Shown here: positions 1 through 5,815 of the stretch, in pieces
How the letters are laid out: every line of letters starts with the position of its first letter
Position numbering within the stretch: position 1 is the stretch's first letter
Assembly (NCBI GenBank): GCA_031430645.1
Contig: JANPBY010000053.1
Span: 1 to 12,389, forward strand
Source of the DNA: JANPBY01 sp031430645
GTDB lineage: Bacteria; Actinomycetota; Actinomycetes; DATJPE01
Length of the DNA: 12,389 bases
Direction of reading: 5' to 3'
Position numbers and translations under genes: made by a program
Notes under the pieces: generated by a model
What the model was told of the DNA's origin: nothing
The model's database searches: none
The model's input: the letters and a program-made list of their open reading frames with translations, nothing else

Positions 1-2
1 GC

Positions 3-2060
3 AAGCATGGTCGCGCCGTCGCCATCAAGGTGCTGCATCCGGAATTGGCCGCGAGCGTGGGACCCGAAAGATTCTTGCAAGAGATCCGCCTCGCCGCGCG
101 ATTGAATCATCCGCACATCCTGGGCCTGCACGATTCCGGCAGCGTCGACGGCATGCTGTATTACGTGATGCCCTATGTGGAAGGCGAGTCGCTTCGCGAA
201 CGGCTGGACCGCGAGCAGCAGATGTCCATCGAGGAAGCGGTGCACCATGGCCGCGCGATTGCGGCGGCACGCGACGACGCCCACCGACAAGGCGTAGTGC
301 ATCGCGACGTGAAGCCCGAGAACGTGATGCTCTACGAAGGCGAGGCGATGGTGATGGACTTCGGCATCGCCAAGGCCATGAGCAATGTCGGTTCCGAAAC
401 GTTGACGCAAACCGGAATGATGGTCGGCACGCCGGCCTACGTAAGCCCCGAGCAGGCCGCGGGTGAAATGAACCTGGATGGCCGCAGCGACCAGTACAGC
501 CTGGGCTGCATGCTGTATGAAATGCTAACCGGCGAGCGGCCCTTCAGCGCCGCTACGGCGCAGGCGGTAATGGCCAAGCGCTTCACTGAAACCGCCAAAC
601 CCATGCGCACCATTCGTGCCGCGGTGCCGGAGACCATCGAGCGCGCCGTTTCGAAAGCCATGGCCACGGATCCTTCCGGACGTTTCGCTACCACCGGCCA
701 GTTCGGCCTGGCCCTGGCCTCGGGCAGCATGAGCACCCCCAGCGACACGATGGTGCTGCCCTCGCCCACCGTGTCCATGGCGAAATCGGTGGCGGTGCTG
801 CCCTTCGCAAACATGAGCGCCGACCCGGAGAACGAATACTTCACCGACGGCATGGCCGAGGAGATCATCAACGCGCTGTCGAAGATCCAGGCGTTGCGCG
901 TGGCTTCGCGCACGTCGTCGTTTTCATACAAGGGCAAGAACGAGCACATCGGCGAGATCGGCAAGAAGCTGAAGGTGTCCACGGTGCTGGAAGGCAGCGT
1001 GCGCAAGATGGGCAACAAGCTGCGCATCACGGCGCAGCTGGTGAACGTGGCGGATGGCTACCACCTGTGGTCGGAACGCTACGACCGCGAGATGGAGGAT
1101 GTGTTCGCCATCCAGGACGAGATTTCGCAGGCTATCGTCACCGCGCTGCAAGTGATCCTTAGCGAAGACGAAAAGAAGCAGATCGAGAAGCCGCGCTCGG
1201 TTAATGTGGAGGCCTACGACTACTTCCTGCGCGGGCGGCAGCATTTCCATCAGTTGCGGCGGTCTTCTTTAGAAAGCGCGCGGCTGATGTTCAACAAGGC
1301 GATCGAGGTGGACCCGGCGTATGCGCTGGCGCATGCGGGCGTGGCTGACTGCTATTCGTTGCTTTACACCTACTTCGATGCGCGCGAGTTCAACCTACGC
1401 CAGGCCGATGCAGCGAGTAGCCGCGCCCTGGAATTGCAGCCGGATTTGGCCGAGGCGCATCTGGCGCGAGGCTTGGCCGTATCGCTATCCAAGCGCTTTG
1501 ACGAAGCCGAACAGGAGTTTGAAAAGGCCATCGTCTTGGGGCCGCAGTTGTTTGAGGCGTTCTACTGGTACGGCCAGGCGAAGTTGTCGCAGGGCAAGTT
1601 TGCCGAGGCGATCAAGCTGTTTGACCGCGCGGGCGCTTTGCGGCCGGAGGACTACCAGATTCCCAACTTCCAGGGCCTGGCGCTGAAGTCGCTGGGGCGG
1701 CATGAGGAAGCGATGGCGAGCTATCGCAAGCAGTTGCGCCTGGGCGAGCAGCATCTGGAACAGCATCCGGACGATTCCCGCGCCTGCATCATGGCGGCGA
1801 ATGCGCACGCGAACATGCAGGATGCGGAGAAGAGTGCGCTTTATGCGGCGCGGGCGATTGCGATGGATCCGGAGGATCCGATGTTGCTTTATAACGTGGC
1901 GTGTTTGTATTCAGTGCTGGGGCGGACTGAGGATTGTTTGACGGCGTTGGAGCAGGCAGTGAACAAGGGCTGGGGCGATAAGGCGTGGCTGGAGCATGAC
2001 AGTGATTTTGATGCTGTTAGGCAGGAGCCGCGGTATTTGGCTTTGATCAGAGCAATGTGA
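3..2060 (+). CDS. Serine/threonine protein kinase with TolB-like and TPR domains (5' end missing)
   Basis: Hanks-type kinase that should phosphorylate Ser/Thr on partner proteins in the cytoplasm. The frame is open to the left edge, so the start and the glycine-rich loop lie outside the window. A GTG at 30 is internal, because the VAIK motif with its ATP-binding lysine (27-29) precedes it. Counting from the first visible codon: VAIK lysine 9, HRDVKPEN with catalytic Asp102, DFG with Asp119, GTPAYVSPE at the end of the activation loop, kinase domain ending near 238. A short Ser/Thr/Pro linker leads to a TolB-like (FlgO-type) domain at about 261-386, starting SVAVLPF. Five or six TPR-like repeats follow from about 401 to 680 and probably bind partner proteins. 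I see no membrane segment between kinase and TolB-like domain. All key catalytic residues in view are present. Codon use becomes less GC-rich in the last 200 bases. It is convergent with the Rhs operon. Substrate unknown. Confidence 0.93.
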   Translation, partial: KHGRAVAIKVLHPELAASVGPERFLQEIRLAARLNHPHILGLHDSGSVDGMLYYVMPYVEGESLRERLDREQQMSIEEAVHHGRAIAAARDDAHRQGVVHRDVKPENVMLYEGEAMVMDFGIAKAMSNVGSETLTQTGMMVGTPAYVSPEQAAGEMNLDGRSDQYSLGCMLYEMLTGERPFSAATAQAVMAKRFTETAKPMRTIRAAVPETIERAVSKAMATDPSGRFATTGQFGLALASGSMSTPSDTMVLPSPTVSMAKSVAVLPFANMSADPENEYFTDGMAEEIINALSKIQALRVASRTSSFSYKGKNEHIGEIGKKLKVSTVLEGSVRKMGNKLRITAQLVNVADGYHLWSERYDREMEDVFAIQDEISQAIVTALQVILSEDEKKQIEKPRSVNVEAYDYFLRGRQHFHQLRRSSLESARLMFNKAIEVDPAYALAHAGVADCYSLLYTYFDAREFNLRQADAASSRALELQPDLAEAHLARGLAVSLSKRFDEAEQEFEKAIVLGPQLFEAFYWYGQAKLSQGKFAEAIKLFDRAGALRPEDYQIPNFQGLALKSLGRHEEAMASYRKQLRLGEQHLEQHPDDSRACIMAANAHANMQDAEKSALYAARAIAMDPEDPMLLYNVACLYSVLGRTEDCLTALEQAVNKGWGDKAWLEHDSDFDAVRQEPRYLALIRAM

Positions 2061-2394
2061 TCTGTTCGCCTGACCCTTGCATACTCATGCTCCCAATTCG
2101 GAATGACTCGGACTGCGTAGCGAGCCATACGTCGACTTCATAATTCGCGCTTACTAGAGATGACTGAAATGGATCGATCCCGGGAGCTAGCTAAATTGGG
2201 ACGAAAAGTGCAGACATTCGAGATAGATTAGCAGCGAGATACGCTCTGACGTGTATGAACGATTCGAGGCGAGACAAACTTTTAGCGAGCGCTTCGCGTT
2301 AGCTGCGCGAGCGCTGACCACCGACTCAATACTCAAACCTACAGGAAAGACCTAGGTTCGCGGCAAGCAAACTCGTTCCCGCTCCTGTATGGAA
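2061..2394. other. Convergent intergenic spacer, no gene seen
   Basis: This stretch separates the kinase gene (+) from the candidate immunity gene (-). I find no convincing coding frame and no tRNA-like fold. Two lines counted by hand (2101-2160 and 2221-2280) give 58 of 120 G+C, about 48%, clearly below the Rhs core. It contains a 9-bp direct repeat with an imperfect hairpin (listed separately), a small palindrome GGATCGATCC (2171-2180) and arms ACAGGA (2341-2346) and TCCTGT further right. No hairpin with a T-run is present for either flanking gene. Confidence 0.6.
2285..2315. repeat. 9-bp direct repeat forming an imperfect hairpin
   Basis: GCGAGCGCT occurs at 2285-2293 and again at 2307-2315. 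Because AGCGCT is self-complementary, 2288-2298 can pair with 2306-2315 as a 10-bp stem with one bulged T and a 7-nt loop. It lies about 80 bases beyond the stop of the last gene of the Rhs operon and about 230 beyond the kinase stop. It could slow or protect transcript ends, but neither strand has a U-tract after it, so I do not call it an intrinsic terminator. Confidence 0.4.
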
Positions 2395-2820
2395 TCAGTG
2401 TGGTCGAGCAAAAATTGCCGGCATACCCTGTTGCGCTGATGTGTCAATCAAATTGACCCCGCCCGAGACTATCTCGTAGCCGATGAAAACTTCTGCACAG
2501 TATCCATCTCGATGTTCTAGAAAGCACTTTATCGCATCGACTTGATCGCCGCCATCCCCTGGCAGTGTCACGTTCGAGGCTATTCCAATGGCGAGCGCCT
2601 TAGTTCTGATCTCGGGGCTTTCGAAGGCGTTGAGTAACGAGTCAATCCTCTGTTGCGGACTCAATTCACCCAGGCTTGCTTGAACGCCGATATGTACTAC
2701 ACCGCCAGATGAGTCTAGGAATGCACCAAAGGGGTAGAATTCGCCGTGAGCGTTCAGCATCTTCTTAGCGAAGAGGAGCAACTCGTTCAATAGGACTTCC
2801 GCTTGCAGTTTGGGGTTCAT
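2395..2820 (-). CDS. Candidate immunity protein for the Rhs nuclease toxin
   Basis: A 141-residue protein of a family I cannot name. Its role as the antidote to the preceding toxin is inferred from position. Its ATG (2818-2820) overlaps the TGA of the toxin gene (2817-2819) as ATGA, and there is no strong Shine-Dalgarno sequence, so translation is probably coupled to the toxin gene. It has no signal peptide or membrane segment, which fits a protein that blocks a nuclease in the cytosol. By hand count it has 16 Asp/Glu against 9 Lys/Arg, a net charge near -7, common among nuclease inhibitors. Recognisable stretches are EFYPFGAFLD (residues 27-36), an ALAIGI segment and a Cys-containing IKCFLEHRDGYCAEVF segment. 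GC is low: hand count over 2461-2640 gives 94 of 180 (52%), consistent with a module exchanged together with the toxin tail. It could also be an unrelated small cytosolic protein. Confidence 0.75.
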   Translation of the reverse strand: MNPKLQAEVLLNELLLFAKKMLNAHGEFYPFGAFLDSSGGVVHIGVQASLGELSPQQRIDSLLNAFESPEIRTKALAIGIASNVTLPGDGGDQVDAIKCFLEHRDGYCAEVFIGYEIVSGGVNLIDTSAQQGMPAIFARPH

Positions 2821-3092
2821 TCTTGTGGACCTAGATCATCACGTCGAACGATTGTTGATTTCTCGCTCATTGTGCCACTTACCTTCGTTTCCGTGCCAGT
2901 AATTACAACGTGCTCTCGCCCGGTAGCTTCGGCGTGCTCACGTTGCGCCCTCATCTGCGCACTGTCAGTCAATCGCTTGACGTCTTTGATCTCCCCAACT
3001 TGCGTCGCGGACTTGAAGTCGGGAATTGTTGTCCCTTTGGAGGTCAAGACCTTTTCAGTGTTCTTGATCTCGCCGATGTCCTTCAGAACGCG
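2817..3092 (-). other. PD-(D/E)XK-type nuclease toxin domain
   Basis: This is the C-terminal domain of the second Rhs protein, residues 877-967. IPDF (Asp901) and GEIKDVK (Glu910, Lys912) give the D-x8-E-x-K spacing of a restriction-endonuclease fold. They are followed by a helix rich in Gln/Arg, a strand HVVITGT and the end IVRRDDLG. The expected action is DNA or RNA cleavage in a competitor's cytoplasm. The family link is from memory of Rhs tips and has not been searched. Confidence 0.65.
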
Positions 3093-5720
3093 AACTTCCG
3101 CCACGACTCCACGAGCCATCGGAGCCATCACTCCAGGAATCGCCGCAGAGACTACGGATGCACCAAGGTCTGCACTGGTCTCACGCATCCCTTCCAATCC
3201 AACAGACTTTAGAGCTTCGTTCTGCGTCACTGCGCCGACAACGGTAGCGGCAGTGGCACCTAGAAATCGGCCCGCGTCGTAGACAATGAATCCAGCATCC
3301 ACAAAGACGTCGATCGCGCGTCCATCAGGATCGGTGAACTTATATGGACTACTTGCTGCGTAGTCGAATCGATTGAAGTTCCAACCAGTCGACGTATCCG
3401 ATGCCATCGGATCAACGCTGAGAAACCGCCCAATCTGCGCGTCGTAATACCGCTGCTGCATATAAGTCAGCCCAGTCGCCCGATCCATCACGTGCCCGGT
3501 GTATCCCGTCCCATCAACCCACGTCGCGCCGTATGCCTCGCCGTATGGCGCGTAGCTGTTCCGCTTCAGGATGTTGCGTGCCTGGTCGGTCTCGGCGACC
3601 GGGCTGCCGAGTGCGTCGGTGTGCTGGAATCGCACGCTTATCGTGCCGCCACCCCATTCAACAGATCGCGTAGCCACCTGGCTGTTGCCCAGGTAGATGT
3701 AGCTCACATTCTGGTCGCGATGGGCCTCGGAGGTGTAGAGAACCTGGCCGCTCTGGCTGTAGATCCAGAACGTCATCCAGCCCTCCGAATCGGTAGTCTG
3801 GACTCGCCTACCCTGTCCGTCGTATCGATAGGTCTGAAGGCCAGTCACTTGGCTCATCCGATTGACGCTGTCGAATACGTAGGCCTGGCCGTTCTTGCTG
3901 GTCGTGTTTCCTCGTGTGTCGTAGCTCATCGCGAAGATGGCCAATCCGCCAGGGCTGGTGATGCTGGCCAGGCGATTGGCAGTGTCATAGTTGTAGCGGT
4001 ATTGCCGGGCTCCCTGATCTGCGACGCGCAGGTTGTCCAGCGCGTCGTAGCCGTAGACCGCGTCTCCCCACTGCAGCGGCGACGACGCGGACTTCAATCG
4101 GTCCACACCGTCATAAGTCATCGTACGGCTCGTCAGGCCGGCCTGGGCGGCATCGATGATGCTCTTTACGTTTCCGTTCTGGTCGAAGGCATAGGTGTCG
4201 TCAAGCACCGTCACCGTGCCGGATCGTCCGCTGTATTGGTCGAGACTGCGAGTCGGCAGATTGCGGAGGTTCGGCTCCATCGTGTGTACGATTTCATTTC
4301 CGAACTTGAACTGGCGAATTGCGCCACTGGCGAAGTACGCTATTTCGCTCGCGTAGGTTGTGCCGGCAGTGGAAGCCACCCGTGTCGCGCGGCCCAGCGC
4401 GTCGGGCAGATAGGAAATCGTCTGGCCGTCTGGATAGGTCAGTGCCGCCAGCGTGCCATTTGCATCGTGGCCGTAGGCCAGTGAATAGAGCGTGCTGCCG
4501 TTGCTTGAGCTCTCGCTCGTGAGCAATCGACGCTTGTTGTAGTTGTAGCTGGTGGTGACGCTCAGGTTTCCAGGATTCTTGGCCTGCAACGTCTGGACCT
4601 GCCCATCCAGATAGTAAGTCGTCGCCAGATCGGCAGCACCGTCGGGAGTCAGGACCTGTCGGATACGGCTGAGCTTGTCGTATTGCCTGTAAGTCTTTTG
4701 GCTTTCCGCCACGCGCAAACGGTCGCAATCCGCCGAGAGCAGTGCCGTACCTTCGGCAACCCAGGTGACATTTCCGGCCGCGTCGTAATCGAGCAAGGTG
4801 GCGCCGGATTCCGGATTGATCGTCTTGCACAGCCGCTCGGAAGCGTCGTAGACGTAAACCCTGTCTGCACGTGCTGCAGCGACCGGGGCCGCGACCACGG
4901 TGTAGTTGACGGTCCCCGATGTAGTCACTGCGCCGCCGTTGTCAGTGGCGACTGCCTTGTACTGATAGGTGCCCGCCAGCACATTGGCCAGGGACATCGA
5001 GAATGGCGCGGAGGTGTCGGTGCCAAGCAATGCCGCGCCAGACCAGAATGAAACCGAAACGACGCTCCCACCTGTGTCCGCCGCAGTTGCGGCCAGACTG
5101 ACGGAGGCGGGCGCGCTGGAAGAGCCATTGTTCGAGGGGGAAGTGAGTTGAACTGTAGGCGGCGAGTTCGTGCTCGAAACCGTCACGCTAACATTGGTCG
5201 AAGCCGCACCAAACCATGCGACCCCGTCCTGCACCATTCGCCACTGGAAGTTGTAGCTTCCGGCTGGCAATGGCGCCGTGACATTGAAATTGAAAGTTGC
5301 GTTCTGTCCGTTGGCGACGGATGTCGTCAGATTGACTCGGCCTGGCCCCCATAGCGTGTTGTCCGTCAGATTCTGGGAACCCAGGCGGAAGTTCTCCGCA
5401 ATGGTCCACGTCTTGCTACCGGTATTGCGCAGCGTGACGCTGACTGCGTAACCCTGGCCCGCCGCCATGGTCGCCGGCGCGGACTGGGAGACGAATACGG
5501 CGTCCAGTGCGGGCAATGCGGGCGGATCGCCCGGGTCGCATTTCGTACAGATCCTCTGCGTGCTTCCGGGTCCGGGAGCGCCTCCGTTTCCTCCACCCGC
5601 CTGCGCCCACCCAAGGCTGGGGGCCGCGAGGGAGGCGAGGAGGAGAAGCGCAAAGAGAGTCCGACGCATCGCGTCAAATTCCCGGAAGGGCGAAACTGAG
5701 AATTTGACGGGCTGAAGCAT
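2817..5720 (-). CDS. Sec-exported Rhs toxin: Ig-like modules, YD repeats, Rhs core, PD-(D/E)XK nuclease tail
   Basis: A 967-residue polymorphic toxin; Rhs proteins enclose a C-terminal toxin in a shell of YD repeats. Order: signal peptide ending near AQA (39-41); NBR1-type Ig-like domain (about 72-181) with Trp-rich TWTI and FQWRM; second bacterial Ig-like domain (187-275); YD repeats from about 285; Rhs core (695-800) with RYYDAQIGRFLSVDP and ending DPDG (797-800); hydrophobic linker of the kind that precedes many Rhs tips (801-870); toxin domain (about 877-967). The toxin has PD...ExK spacing (Asp901, Glu910, Lys912) and ends IVRRDDLGP, which resembles the restriction-endonuclease-fold toxin group (Tox-REase-7 type) from memory. 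The start at 5720 has AGGGGAAG three bases upstream, the same leader as the preceding gene. ATG 5669 would give a more usual signal peptide but has a weaker site. It lies 95 bp after the first Rhs gene and overlaps the candidate immunity gene. GC drops in the tail. Confidence 0.93.
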   Translation of the reverse strand: MLQPVKFSVSPFREFDAMRRTLFALLLLASLAAPSLGWAQAGGGNGGAPGPGSTQRICTKCDPGDPPALPALDAVFVSQSAPATMAAGQGYAVSVTLRNTGSKTWTIAENFRLGSQNLTDNTLWGPGRVNLTTSVANGQNATFNFNVTAPLPAGSYNFQWRMVQDGVAWFGAASTNVSVTVSSTNSPPTVQLTSPSNNGSSSAPASVSLAATAADTGGSVVSVSFWSGAALLGTDTSAPFSMSLANVLAGTYQYKAVATDNGGAVTTSGTVNYTVVAAPVAAARADRVYVYDASERLCKTINPESGATLLDYDAAGNVTWVAEGTALLSADCDRLRVAESQKTYRQYDKLSRIRQVLTPDGAADLATTYYLDGQVQTLQAKNPGNLSVTTSYNYNKRRLLTSESSSNGSTLYSLAYGHDANGTLAALTYPDGQTISYLPDALGRATRVASTAGTTYASEIAYFASGAIRQFKFGNEIVHTMEPNLRNLPTRSLDQYSGRSGTVTVLDDTYAFDQNGNVKSIIDAAQAGLTSRTMTYDGVDRLKSASSPLQWGDAVYGYDALDNLRVADQGARQYRYNYDTANRLASITSPGGLAIFAMSYDTRGNTTSKNGQAYVFDSVNRMSQVTGLQTYRYDGQGRRVQTTDSEGWMTFWIYSQSGQVLYTSEAHRDQNVSYIYLGNSQVATRSVEWGGGTISVRFQHTDALGSPVAETDQARNILKRNSYAPYGEAYGATWVDGTGYTGHVMDRATGLTYMQQRYYDAQIGRFLSVDPMASDTSTGWNFNRFDYAASSPYKFTDPDGRAIDVFVDAGFIVYDAGRFLGATAATVVGAVTQNEALKSVGLEGMRETSADLGASVVSAAIPGVMAPMARGVVAEVRVLKDIGEIKNTEKVLTSKGTTIPDFKSATQVGEIKDVKRLTDSAQMRAQREHAEATGREHVVITGTETKVSGTMSEKSTIVRRDDLGPQE
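4896..5507 (-). other. Two tandem Ig-like modules in the second Rhs protein
   Basis: Residues 72-181 match the NBR1-type Ig-like pattern: VTLRNTGSKTWT, a central FRLGSQN, then a last strand pair PAGSYNFQWRMVQDG. Residues 187-275 match a bacterial Ig-like module, running from PPTVQLTSP through ATAADTGGSV and YKAVATDNGG to VNYTV. Such modules usually serve as stalks or as surfaces for adhesion or assembly. They sit between the signal peptide and the first YD repeat. Confidence 0.75.
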
Positions 5721-5723
5721 TTT

Positions 5724-5731
5724 CTTCCCCT
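5724..5731 (-). promoter_or_regulatory. Ribosome binding site of the second Rhs gene
   Basis: AGGGGAAG on the minus strand, three bases before ATG 5720. The identical octamer at the identical distance precedes the first Rhs gene, which decides in favour of the upstream start here. Confidence 0.55.
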
Positions 5732-5815
5732 ATCGGCCAGCAGCCACCATCGGGCGCCATCGGCAATGACTTTCTGTACCCGCCCAGGAATCAGGCGCGC
5801 ATTCGATGAGTTGCT

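Noticed and set aside
2288..2315. Intrinsic terminator for the Rhs operon or kinase gene
   Set aside because: The stem is good but no run of T follows it on either strand.
3492..4484. 330-codon open frame antisense to the second Rhs gene
   Set aside because: Shadow of the YD-repeat codons, with no domain or ribosome site.
5721..5815. Leftover coding sequence bridging the two Rhs genes, as after a recent frameshift
   Set aside because: I translated the 95-bp gap in the frame of the first gene and found no YD-repeat residues. The second gene has its own leader and signal peptide, so a recent simple frameshift does not explain the split.
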